In this document: piece after piece, positions 1 through 5,815 of the stretch
Layout: every line of letters starts with the position of its first letter
Numbering within the stretch: the stretch's first letter is position 1
Assembly: GCA_020063545.1 (NCBI GenBank)
Contig: JAGUUF010000197.1
Coordinates: forward strand, 1 to 6,425
Origin: Cytophagales bacterium
GTDB lineage: Bacteria; Bacteroidota; Bacteroidia; Cytophagales; Cyclobacteriaceae
DNA: 6,425 nucleotides
Direction: 5' to 3'
Program-made: the position numbers and the translations under genes
Notes under the pieces: generated by a model
Seen by the model: the letters and a program-made list of their open reading frames with translations, nothing else
The model's database searches: none
What the model was told of the DNA's origin: nothing

Positions 1-695
1 AGGTCGAGGCTGCCATGTTTAGCGAGTTGTTCAAGCATGTGATCAAAGAAAGCAATGCCGGTATGGATGAACGAGTTGCCGCTGCCGTCAAGGTTTACCG
101 AAATGGAAATATCGGTTTCATTTGTTTTGCGGCTAACGGCCCCCGTACGAGGTGTTCTTGTGAGGAACTCGTAAATCATTTGCCAATCTGCGGTAAGCAA
201 CCTGCAGGATTCCGCATATTTTGATGCGTTAAGTTTTTCGGCAAGCGAGCCATTGTTAATGAGTATGGCTTTACAACCGAGATTGCTGGCCAATTCAATA
301 TCCGTCAGCCGGTCGCCAATAACGAATGACTTACTCATGTCGTAATTGCCCGACAGAAATTCAGTAAGCATTCCAGTACCGGGTTTGCGGGTGGACTTAT
401 TTTCATGCGGAAAGGAGCGGTCGATAAATATTTTCGAAAACGTAATGCCCTCCCCGGCAAATGTCTTTACCAGCTTTTCATGTGCAGGCCAAAACATGGC
501 TTCGGGAAACTTTTCTGTACCCAGGCCGTCCTGGTTGGTGACCATTACCAATTCGTAGTCGGTTTCATCAGCAATGCGGCCAAGCCAGCGGATAACGCCC
601 GGATAGAATTCCAGTTTCTCCAGGCTGTCAACCTGTTCATCGGCAGGTTCTGCAATCAATGTTCCGTCACGGTCAATAAACAATACGCGTTTCAT
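1..695 (-). CDS. hisB: Bifunctional histidinol-phosphatase / imidazoleglycerol-phosphate dehydratase, partial (3' end beyond window)
   Basis: The visible 231 residues hold the whole N-terminal HAD phosphatase domain and the start of the IGP dehydratase domain. HAD motif I is DRDGT at 8-12, with D8 as nucleophile and D10 as general acid. Motif II is around T53 (MVTNQDG), K104 lies in TRKPGTG, and motif IV is GDRLTD at 127-132. The dehydratase domain begins near residue 183 and shows FFDHMLEQ (216-223) with metal-binding H219, then is cut by the window edge. The enzyme dehydrates imidazoleglycerol phosphate and removes phosphate from histidinol phosphate in the cytoplasm. The start ATG overlaps the hisC stop by four bases (ATGA, 692-695). 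The E. coli protein has a cysteine-rich zinc loop before the RKP motif; here that stretch reads IDRSFPHENKSTRKP with no cysteine, as I recall for other Bacteroidota HisB. Identification is very secure. Confidence 0.95.
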   Translation of the reverse strand, partial: MKRVLFIDRDGTLIAEPADEQVDSLEKLEFYPGVIRWLGRIADETDYELVMVTNQDGLGTEKFPEAMFWPAHEKLVKTFAGEGITFSKIFIDRSFPHENKSTRKPGTGMLTEFLSGNYDMSKSFVIGDRLTDIELASNLGCKAILINNGSLAEKLNASKYAESCRLLTADWQMIYEFLTRTPRTGAVSRKTNETDISISVNLDGSGNSFIHTGIAFFDHMLEQLAKHGSLD

Positions 696-1720
696 AGTTT
701 CGCTAAGGTATCAATCAGTTTTCTGTTCTCTTCGGCTGTTCCTACCGTTATTCGCAGGCAATCTTCACATAGCACAACCGTTGATCGATCGCGCACGATA
801 ATGCCCTGTTCAGCAAGGTGGTTGTAAACCTTACGGGCCCCGGTAACTTTAACCAAAACAAAATTGGCATCGGTAGGGTAAACCTGCTTTACAAGGGGTA
901 AGGTTTGTAATGCGTTAACGAGGCTTGAGCGTTCGGCCAGGATTTGCTGCACCTGGTTGTTTTTTTCTGCAATGGCATCCAGCTTTTCCAGTACAACCTG
1001 TTGAGTCAGGCTGCTGATGTTGTAGGGATACTTTATCTTATTCAGGATGGAAATAATTTCTGCGGACGCGAATGCCATCCCCAGACGAAGCCCGGCCAGT
1101 CCCCATGCCTTTGAAAGGGTTTGAAGCACGATTAGATTGGGATAGTTTTGCAACACAGGAAGAAAGCCTTCATCGCTGGCAAAATCAATATACGCTTCAT
1201 CAAGCACAACGATGCCATTAAAATGCGTTAGTACCCTGATAATTTTTTCTTTCGATAATAAATTACCGGACGGGTTGTTGGGGGAGCAGAGGAAAATCAC
1301 TTTACCGGTTGGCGCAATAGCGTTGAGCACAGCATCTTCGTCCAGGTCAAATTTCGGGGTAAGGGTAACGGATTTTACGGCTACGTTGTTAATGGCTGCA
1401 CAGATGGCATACATGCCATAGGTAGGTTCAGTAACTAGTACAGCATCGTTACCCGGTTCGCAAAAAGCGCGGATGATCAGGTCAATGGCTTCATCACTGC
1501 CGTTACCAAGAAAGATTTTTCCTGGGTCGATATTTTTTAGCTGACTGATTTTCTCCTTTAGTTTTTTCTGGGTCGGATCCGGATAGCGGTTATAGTCAGA
1601 ACGAAAGGGGTTTTCATTCGCATCGAGATAAACCTCGGCCACCCCGCTAAACTCATGGCGCGCGGTAGCATAGGGCTTCAGGTTTCTGATGTTTTCCCGT
1701 AAAAGTGATTGGATGTTCAT
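692..1720 (-). CDS. hisC: Histidinol-phosphate aminotransferase
   Basis: This 342-residue class I/II PLP-dependent aminotransferase converts imidazole-acetol phosphate and glutamate to histidinol phosphate and 2-oxoglutarate. Visible landmarks are LDANENPF (32-39) in the N-terminal substrate region, GNGSDEAID (72-80) for the cofactor phosphate, CSPNNPSG (145-152) with N148, LDEAYIDF (173-180) with D174 and Y177, the Schiff-base lysine K204 in TLSKAWGLAGLRLG, R212 nearby, and the C-terminal carboxylate-binding arginine R323 in CLRITVGT. Length is close to the usual 340-360. The start ATG (1720-1718) overlaps the hisD TGA in an ATGA junction, and its own stop overlaps the hisB start in the same way, so all three are probably translationally coupled. 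Position between hisD and hisB supports HisC over other aminotransferases of the family. Confidence 0.96.
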   Translation of the reverse strand: MNIQSLLRENIRNLKPYATARHEFSGVAEVYLDANENPFRSDYNRYPDPTQKKLKEKISQLKNIDPGKIFLGNGSDEAIDLIIRAFCEPGNDAVLVTEPTYGMYAICAAINNVAVKSVTLTPKFDLDEDAVLNAIAPTGKVIFLCSPNNPSGNLLSKEKIIRVLTHFNGIVVLDEAYIDFASDEGFLPVLQNYPNLIVLQTLSKAWGLAGLRLGMAFASAEIISILNKIKYPYNISSLTQQVVLEKLDAIAEKNNQVQQILAERSSLVNALQTLPLVKQVYPTDANFVLVKVTGARKVYNHLAEQGIIVRDRSTVVLCEDCLRITVGTAEENRKLIDTLAKL

Positions 1721-3003
1721 GGTTTTACATTACGAAGCCTGATGGATACAGCGGTTTTATGGCCGATTAGTGATTCAGCTTCGGCCATGGCTTCAACTGC
1801 GGGACCAATCTGCCTGATGCCTTCTTGTGAAATTTTCTGAAACGTGATGTACTTCAAAAAGCTTTCTACCGAAACACCGCCATAAACAGTGGCATAGCCG
1901 TTGGTTGGCAAGGTATGGTTGGTTCCCGAGGCATAATCACCGGCAGCTTCGGGTGAGTAATTCCCAATAAAAACCGAACCGGCATTTAAAATCTTTTCAG
2001 CGGCTTCATCGGCATTTTTTGTATTGATAATCAGGTGCTCAGGCGCATACCGGTTTATAAAGTCCAGCGCCTCAGGCTCATTTTTAAAAACGATCGCGCG
2101 GCTGTTCAGAAGGGCTTGTTGCGCAATTTCGTTTCGCGGCAATGCGGCAAGCTGTTGCTGCATTTCTTCAATAACTTTTTCAGCCAACTTTGTACTGTTC
2201 ACTACCAACATAACCTGGCTGTCGGTTCCATGTTCGGCCTGCGAAAGCAAATCGGCTGCAACAAATGCAGGTGTAGCTGTTTCATCGGCCCACACCAATA
2301 CTTCGCTAGGGCCGGCCGGCAGGTCGATGGCAACCCCTTCCTGGTTTACTAGTTGTTTGGCCTTGGTAACGTATTGATTGCCGGGGCCGAAGATCTTATT
2401 CACTTTCGGAATGCTTTCGGTGCCGTAGGCAAGCGCGGCAATGGCCTGTGCGCCTCCGGCTTTAAATAGTTTTGTTACACCGGTTAATGAAGCGGCAAAC
2501 AGAATGGCAGGGTGAATGTTGCCTTGTTTATCAGGCGGAGTAACCAACACGATTTCGCGGCAGCCCGAAAGGTTTGCCGGTATAGCCAGCATGAGTACCG
2601 TTGAAAATAAGGGTGCCGTGCCGCCCGGAATGTAAATGCCCACTTTTTCAATGGGTACCCCTTTGCGCCAGCATTCAACACCCTTCATCGTTTCAACCTT
2701 CTGAATTTCGCGCAATTGTACCCGGTGAAATTTTTGAATGTTTGATGCCGCAAGTTCAATCGCTTTTTTCAGGGTAATGTCAAGGCTTTCAGTTGCCTTT
2801 TGAATTTCAATCGGCTGCACGGCTAACGCGTTTAGTTCTGCACCGTCAAATTGACGCGTAAATTCTTTTAATGAATAGTCGCCCCCGTGTTTTACGCGGG
2901 CAAGGATGTTGTTGATGGAGCTTTCCAGGAATTCCAGCGGCAGTTGCGGTCTTTCGCAAAGTTGCGGCCAGTCGCTTCTCGGTGGACTATTAAGTATTTT
3001 CAT
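1717..3003 (-). CDS. hisD: Histidinol dehydrogenase
   Basis: Catalyses the final two NAD+-dependent oxidations of L-histidinol to L-histidine. Starting at ATG 3003 the protein is 428 residues, the usual family length, and begins MKILNSPPRSDWPQL, like other HisD N-termini. Zinc ligands by analogy with E. coli HisD are Q255 and H258 (SQAEHG), D356 (AGDYASG) and H415 (GHKTAVS). The catalytic acid/base pair is E322-H323 in APEHL. GIYIPGG (122-128), KAGGAQAIAALAYGT (181-195) and FGPGNQYVTKAK (205-216) are conserved family segments. The frame stays open upstream to a GTG at 3048 that overlaps the hisG TGA (GTGA). Using it would add 15 residues (MIFRIATFKIHSIKA) unlike HisD, so I prefer the ATG, which leaves a 41-base gap after hisG. 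No clear Shine-Dalgarno is visible at either start. The stop overlaps the hisC start. Confidence 0.95.
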   Translation of the reverse strand: MKILNSPPRSDWPQLCERPQLPLEFLESSINNILARVKHGGDYSLKEFTRQFDGAELNALAVQPIEIQKATESLDITLKKAIELAASNIQKFHRVQLREIQKVETMKGVECWRKGVPIEKVGIYIPGGTAPLFSTVLMLAIPANLSGCREIVLVTPPDKQGNIHPAILFAASLTGVTKLFKAGGAQAIAALAYGTESIPKVNKIFGPGNQYVTKAKQLVNQEGVAIDLPAGPSEVLVWADETATPAFVAADLLSQAEHGTDSQVMLVVNSTKLAEKVIEEMQQQLAALPRNEIAQQALLNSRAIVFKNEPEALDFINRYAPEHLIINTKNADEAAEKILNAGSVFIGNYSPEAAGDYASGTNHTLPTNGYATVYGGVSVESFLKYITFQKISQEGIRQIGPAVEAMAEAESLIGHKTAVSIRLRNVKP

Positions 3004-3044
3004 CGCTTTTATGCTGTGGATTTTGAAGGTTGCTATTCTAAAAA

Positions 3045-3902
3045 TCACTTAATCATTTTTTCAATCGGCACCACCAGGATACCTTCAGCGCCCAGGTTTT
3101 TGAGCTGGTCGATCTTTTCCCAGAAATCATTTTCATCAACCACCGAGTGCAGCGAACTCCACCCGGGTTTACCGAGCGGCAGGATGGTTGGGCTTTTCAT
3201 GCCCGGTATAACGCGGGTTATCGGCTCGATGGATTTGTTGGGGCAATTCAGCAAAATGTACTTGTTATTACGTGCCTGCTGTACGGCTTCAATGCGGAAT
3301 ACCAGCTTGCTTAGAATTTGTTTTTTTGATGGATCCAGTTTTCCCGATACCAGCACCGCTTCCGATTTCATCACCAGTTCCACTTCTTTTAACCCGTTGC
3401 TGAGCAATGTGCTGCCGGTACTCACAATGTCGCAAATGGCATCGGCCAGGCCAATGCTCGGGGCAATTTCCACCGATCCGCTTATCTCGTGAATACCCGC
3501 CCGGATGTTGTTGCGCTTCAGGTAGGCGTTAACAATGTTGGGGTAGGAGGTGGCAATGTTTTTTCCATCAAACCAGTTTATACCTGTGTATTCTGTTGTG
3601 CGGGGAACGGCTAATGCCAGCCGGCACCTGGCAAAATCAAGGTGTTTGATGACCTCGCCTTGTTTTTGTTTTTCGGTAAAAATGTTTTCACCGATGATTC
3701 CCGCATCGGCAACACCATCTTCTATGTATTGGGGAATATCATCATCGCGGAGAAAGAGGATTTCAACCGGAAAGTTTTGAGCCTGGGTTTTTAGCTGTTC
3801 GCTGCCGTTGCTGATGTTCAACCCGCAGTCTTTCAGTAATTGCAGGGATCCTTCCTGCAGCCGCCCTGATTTCTGAATGGCAACTCGTAATAATTCGTTC
3901 AT
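3045..3902 (-). CDS. hisG: ATP phosphoribosyltransferase, long form
   Basis: First, committed enzyme of histidine synthesis: ATP plus PRPP gives phosphoribosyl-ATP. It is 285 residues, matching the long HisG form, which carries its own C-terminal ACT-like regulatory domain and needs no HisZ partner. Landmarks are IQKSGRL (9-15), LRDDDIP (51-57), GVADAGIIGEN (63-73), the phosphate-binding loop ADAICDIVSTGSTL (153-166), and the C-terminal domain from about residue 205 (IEAVQQARNNKY) ending in LVVPIEKMIK. In this family the C-terminal domain binds histidine for feedback inhibition, so flux control by the product is expected here; this is known of the family and not seen directly. The ATG at 3902 follows an A/T-rich stretch without a Shine-Dalgarno and lies 10 bases after the T-run of the attenuator. 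It is the first structural gene of the operon. Confidence 0.96.
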   Translation of the reverse strand: MNELLRVAIQKSGRLQEGSLQLLKDCGLNISNGSEQLKTQAQNFPVEILFLRDDDIPQYIEDGVADAGIIGENIFTEKQKQGEVIKHLDFARCRLALAVPRTTEYTGINWFDGKNIATSYPNIVNAYLKRNNIRAGIHEISGSVEIAPSIGLADAICDIVSTGSTLLSNGLKEVELVMKSEAVLVSGKLDPSKKQILSKLVFRIEAVQQARNNKYILLNCPNKSIEPITRVIPGMKSPTILPLGKPGWSSLHSVVDENDFWEKIDQLKNLGAEGILVVPIEKMIK

Positions 3903-3912
3903 GTTCGTTTAT

Positions 3913-3951
3913 AAAAACAAAAAAGGCCTGCCGTATTCGCGGCAAGCCTTT
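3913..3951 (-). terminator. Rho-independent attenuator terminator upstream of hisG
   Basis: Read on the minus strand, AAAGGCTTGCCG (3951-3940) pairs with CGGCAGGCCTTT (3933-3922). This makes a 12-bp stem with a single G-U wobble and a 6-base CGAATA loop, followed by a T-rich tract to 3913 (six T, G, five T). It is a textbook intrinsic terminator, but it sits between the leader frame and the hisG start (3902), so it must be conditionally bypassed for the operon to be expressed. The upstream gene has no other obvious terminator, so this hairpin may also stop readthrough from it. Confidence 0.92.
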
Positions 3952-3994
3952 AGGTAAAGTCTTTAATGTTTAGTTAAAACATAAACCTGCCACG
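3938..3994 (-). promoter_or_regulatory. Antiterminator pairing of the his attenuator
   Basis: On the minus strand, CGTGGCAGGTTT (3994-3983), inside the 3' part of the leader frame, can pair with AGGCTTGCCGCG (3949-3938). That gives 12 contiguous pairs, four of them G-U wobbles. The second arm is most of the 5' arm of the terminator stem, so the two folds exclude each other. The first arm resembles the terminator's own 3' arm (GGCAGG in both). It lies 15 bases downstream of the last His codon, far enough to stay free when a ribosome stalls there, and within reach of a ribosome that has advanced to the leader stop codon. The pairing was worked out by hand with no folding energies computed. Confidence 0.75.
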
Positions 3995-4051
3995 CAACAT
4001 GGAGTTAACATGATGGTGGTGATGATTGTTTATGTTTTTGGTGTATTGCAT
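3974..4051 (-). CDS. hisL: Histidine leader peptide
   Basis: A 25-residue frame, ATG at 4051 and TAA ending at 3974. It reads MQYTKNINN, then five consecutive His codons (CAT CAC CAC CAT CAT, 4024-4010), then VNSMLRGRFMF. A run of His codons in a short frame just before hisG and a conditional terminator is the hallmark of a his operon leader peptide. Its translation is expected to report charged tRNA-His supply, and the peptide itself need have no function. The stop codon lies 22 bases before the terminator stem. An in-frame upstream ATG at 4075 would give 33 residues (adding MFCCFGTS). I prefer 4051 because the promoter candidate at 4060-4090 would start transcription after 4075. No Shine-Dalgarno is visible. 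The symbol is assigned by function and position, not by sequence similarity to enterobacterial HisL. Confidence 0.85.
   Translation of the reverse strand: MQYTKNINNHHHHHVNSMLRGRFMF
3976..4038 (-). repeat. Perfect 11-bp inverted repeat flanking the His codons (attenuator hairpin 1:2)
   Basis: On the minus strand, AAAACATAAAC (4038-4028) is the exact reverse complement of GTTTATGTTTT (3986-3976). The 41 bases between them contain all five His codons. An inner CCAC (4019-4016) can also pair with GTGG (3993-3990). The 3' arm overlaps the antiterminator's first arm at 3986-3983, so forming this hairpin should block the antiterminator and favour termination. A ribosome stalled on the His codons would cover or crowd the 5' arm and disrupt it. 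This matches the 1:2 hairpin of classical attenuators. Confidence 0.75.
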
Positions 4052-4059
4052 TGATGTGC

Positions 4060-4090
4060 CAAAGCAACAAAACATCGGTGAATTTTCAAA
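4060..4090 (-). promoter_or_regulatory. Candidate Bacteroidota-type promoter of the his operon
   Basis: On the minus strand, TTTG (4090-4087) is followed after 19 bases by TTGCTTTG (4067-4060). The consensus as I know it for Bacteroidota primary sigma factor promoters is TTTG near -33 and TAnnTTTG near -7 with about this spacing; the -7 box differs at one specified base (T for A). Transcription would start around 4056-4052, just before the leader ATG at 4051, leaving almost no 5' UTR. The -33 element overlaps the stop codon of the upstream DUF3592-type gene. The match is by eye; readthrough or a promoter further upstream remains possible. Confidence 0.5.
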
Positions 4091-4712
4091 GCGGGCTGGT
4101 CATTTTCCGGCTCAGCCTGAATAAAACCACGGCAATTACCAGGAAAAACACACCGATCCCACCGAATACGTATATTACGATTCGCCCGGTTTCTTCGTAG
4201 AGTACCGTAACGTTTTGCGGGTTCTCCGGATTGACCCATACCGGGATGACCTGTCCTTTTTCGAAATCCGGGGGCGATGAGTACACTTCGCTGTAATGGG
4301 TTTTGGTTTCGCCATTCCATTCGTACTCGATAACCGGTGCCAGGCCTTCACCTCCGCTGCTGCTGGCGCGGAGGTCAACTACTCTTCCCTGAACCTCAAC
4401 GGCCTCAGCCTCAACATAATTAAATAACAGGTATGCCCCGATGCCCAGCAGGATAAAGCCAATACCAAAGAAGCCAAAACCAAAGCTGATTACCTTTAAC
4501 AGCACCTTACCGCAGCCGGTGGCACCTTGAACTGCCGGTTGCAGGGCTGCCTGTGTTTCGCTGGCGATTTCACCTTCCACCGCCTGAACAAGCCTGTCGG
4601 CATCGGTGTTTGAAACGTTAAGTGTGTTTTGTAAATAGCGGACGGCCTCAAACCGTTTATTTAATTTTAACAGCCGTCTTACTTCGCTTTCGTATTGCGG
4701 GTTGATAGCCAT
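4086..4712 (-). CDS. DUF3592-type two-helix membrane protein with N-terminal helical region
   Basis: A 208-residue protein of unknown function. Residues 1-50 are predicted cytoplasmic, helical and charged (VRRLLKLNKRFEAVRYLQNTLNVS...ADRLVQAVE), a pattern resembling the short helical element of ribosomal protein L7/L12 C-terminal domains. A linker rich in A/Q/G follows, then transmembrane segment 1 at about 74-98 and a domain at about 101-172 between the helices. This domain has the DUF3592 pattern: GRVVDLRAS, PVIEYEWNGETKTHYSE, SSPPDFEKGQVIPVWVNPENP. Transmembrane segment 2 is at about 177-198, then a short basic tail. An in-frame TAG nine bases upstream of the ATG fixes the start at 4712. 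The gene lies same-strand upstream of the his leader but is probably a separate unit; its stop is overlapped by the his promoter candidate. It is divergent from the TPR lipoprotein with 11 bases between start codons. The family assignment is from pattern recognition; function is unknown. Confidence 0.75.
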   Translation of the reverse strand: MAINPQYESEVRRLLKLNKRFEAVRYLQNTLNVSNTDADRLVQAVEGEIASETQAALQPAVQGATGCGKVLLKVISFGFGFFGIGFILLGIGAYLLFNYVEAEAVEVQGRVVDLRASSSGGEGLAPVIEYEWNGETKTHYSEVYSSPPDFEKGQVIPVWVNPENPQNVTVLYEETGRIVIYVFGGIGVFFLVIAVVLFRLSRKMTSPL

Positions 4713-4723
4713 AAGGTGTTGCT

Positions 4724-5776
4724 ATGCAAGTAAAGAATTTTATGCTGAATTCCCGCGCGGTTACTGTACAGCTTTTGGGTTTAGTGGCGTTACTGTACTT
4801 AATTTCCGGCTGTGATTCGGATGAAACCCGTAAACGGCGTTTCCTGCTCAAGGGAAATGAGGCGCTTGCCCGGCAGCAATACCAGGCTGCAATGGAAAAC
4901 TATACGGCAGCGCTGCGGTTGGATTCGTGTTATGCCGATGCCCTTAATAACCTGGGCACGGTGCAATACCGCCAAAAGAATTATGCCGAGGCACTTGAAT
5001 ATTATAACGTGGCATTGGGCTGTAAACCTGGCTTTATCAATGCCTTGTTTAACCGCGCAAACACCTACTATGAATTAAATTACCCCGAAAAGTCGCTGCA
5101 GGATTTGCGCGACCTGGAAGTGCTAAAGCCTGATACCATGCCTGTTTTCTTTTTGTCGGGGTTAATACACACCAAACTGCGGGAGTATGACCGGGCGAAA
5201 GCATCGTTCAGAAAAGCAATCAGACTTGATTCGCTGAATGCCGAGTTGTGGGTTAACCTGGGCACCGTTCATTTTTATGCCCGCCAGTACGACAGCGCGG
5301 TTATTGTATTAGGCAAAGGGTTGGCCATTGGGCCGGACGAATCGAATGCGTACAATGCATTGGCCCTTGTTTATACGGCCAAATCCGATTTTACTGAAGC
5401 TGAAAAAAACATTAACCGGGCATTGGCACTAAAACCCGGAGATTCGTATTACCTCAACAACCGTGGGTATATAAACCTGATGAAAGGGGAGTTGGCCGCA
5501 GCCGTAGATGATATTAACCAAAGCATTGCAGCCGAACCGACAAATGCATGGGCTTACCGGAACAAGGGTATTTATTATTTAATGCAAAGAGAGTTTCAGC
5601 CGGCTTTGCGGTTGCTTCAGCAAGCAGCCGAAATGGATCCCTATGTTGACGATGTATTTGGGTATATGGCAGAGGCTTATTTCTTATCGGGAGATATGGT
5701 TAAAGCCTGCCAGATGCATACAGAATCTGAAAAACGAAACGAAACAAAAAAGTTGAATTTTATTAAGTGTAACTAA
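4724..5776 (+). CDS. TPR-repeat lipoprotein
   Basis: A 350-residue predicted lipoprotein. The N-terminus has a basic then hydrophobic stretch (VQLLGLVALLYL) and lipobox LISGC with lipidated Cys at 30. The next residues are DSDE, compatible with outer-membrane or surface export, though sorting cannot be decided here. From about residue 38 to 339 the protein is nine tetratricopeptide units in an unbroken 34-residue register, starting near 38, 72, 106, 140, 174, 208, 242, 276 and 310. Typical positions include NNLGTVQYRQKNYAEALEYY and WVNLGTVHFYARQYDSA. A short basic tail follows. TPR solenoids bind protein partners; the partner is not indicated here. An alternative start at M7 (4742) gives a more typical signal peptide with Cys at 24 and widens the divergent gap to 29 bases. 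The gene ends in a strong terminator immediately after the stop codon. Confidence 0.9.
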   Translation: MQVKNFMLNSRAVTVQLLGLVALLYLISGCDSDETRKRRFLLKGNEALARQQYQAAMENYTAALRLDSCYADALNNLGTVQYRQKNYAEALEYYNVALGCKPGFINALFNRANTYYELNYPEKSLQDLRDLEVLKPDTMPVFFLSGLIHTKLREYDRAKASFRKAIRLDSLNAELWVNLGTVHFYARQYDSAVIVLGKGLAIGPDESNAYNALALVYTAKSDFTEAEKNINRALALKPGDSYYLNNRGYINLMKGELAAAVDDINQSIAAEPTNAWAYRNKGIYYLMQREFQPALRLLQQAAEMDPYVDDVFGYMAEAYFLSGDMVKACQMHTESEKRNETKKLNFIKCN

Positions 5777-5799
5777 AAAAGGGGCCGAAGCCCCTTTTT
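5776..5799. terminator. Symmetric bidirectional terminator between convergent genes
   Basis: AAAAAGGGGC (5776-5785) pairs with GCCCCTTTTT (5790-5799) around a CGAA loop: a 5-bp G/C core flanked by an A-run and a T-run, so it works as an intrinsic terminator on either strand. It overlaps the last base of the TPR gene stop codon and lies 16 bases past the stop of the convergent SusD-family gene. It therefore serves both genes. Confidence 0.9.
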
Positions 5800-5815
5800 G
5801 TAGTAAAAAACCGGA

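Noticed and set aside
405..827. 140-residue plus-strand frame opposite hisB and hisC
   Set aside because: Shadow of the conserved minus-strand genes, with no family signature.
2887..3492. 201-residue plus-strand frame across hisD and hisG
   Set aside because: It is antisense to two strongly conserved enzymes; the translation has no recognisable domain and is explained by codon bias of the genes opposite.
3763..3945. 60-residue minus-strand frame crossing the attenuator terminator into hisG
   Set aside because: It overlaps the hisG start out of frame, would begin within the terminator hairpin, and resembles no known protein.
3976..3983. TATGTTTT as a second -7 promoter box within the leader
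   Set aside because: It resembles TAnnTTTG, but no TTTG or TTG lies at the right spacing upstream, and it is explained as the 3' arm of the 1:2 hairpin.
4010..4024. Poly-His stretch as a functional metal-binding peptide
   Set aside because: Its position before hisG and the arrangement of competing hairpins make codon sensing far more likely than a metal-binding role.
3913..4080. T-box or metabolite riboswitch instead of leader-peptide attenuation
   Set aside because: No T-box-like conserved sequence was seen before the terminator, and the five in-frame His codons with overlapping alternative stems explain the region without an aptamer.
4030..4320. 96-residue minus-strand frame ending close to the his leader
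   Set aside because: It lies in a different frame inside the well-supported DUF3592-type gene, and its tail only reads the leader region out of frame; composition is rich in R/N/P without domain patterns.
4662..4669. TAATTTTA as a -7 box for the TPR lipoprotein gene
   Set aside because: The nearest upstream TTTG (4628-4631) is 30 bases away, well beyond the usual spacing of about 19-21.
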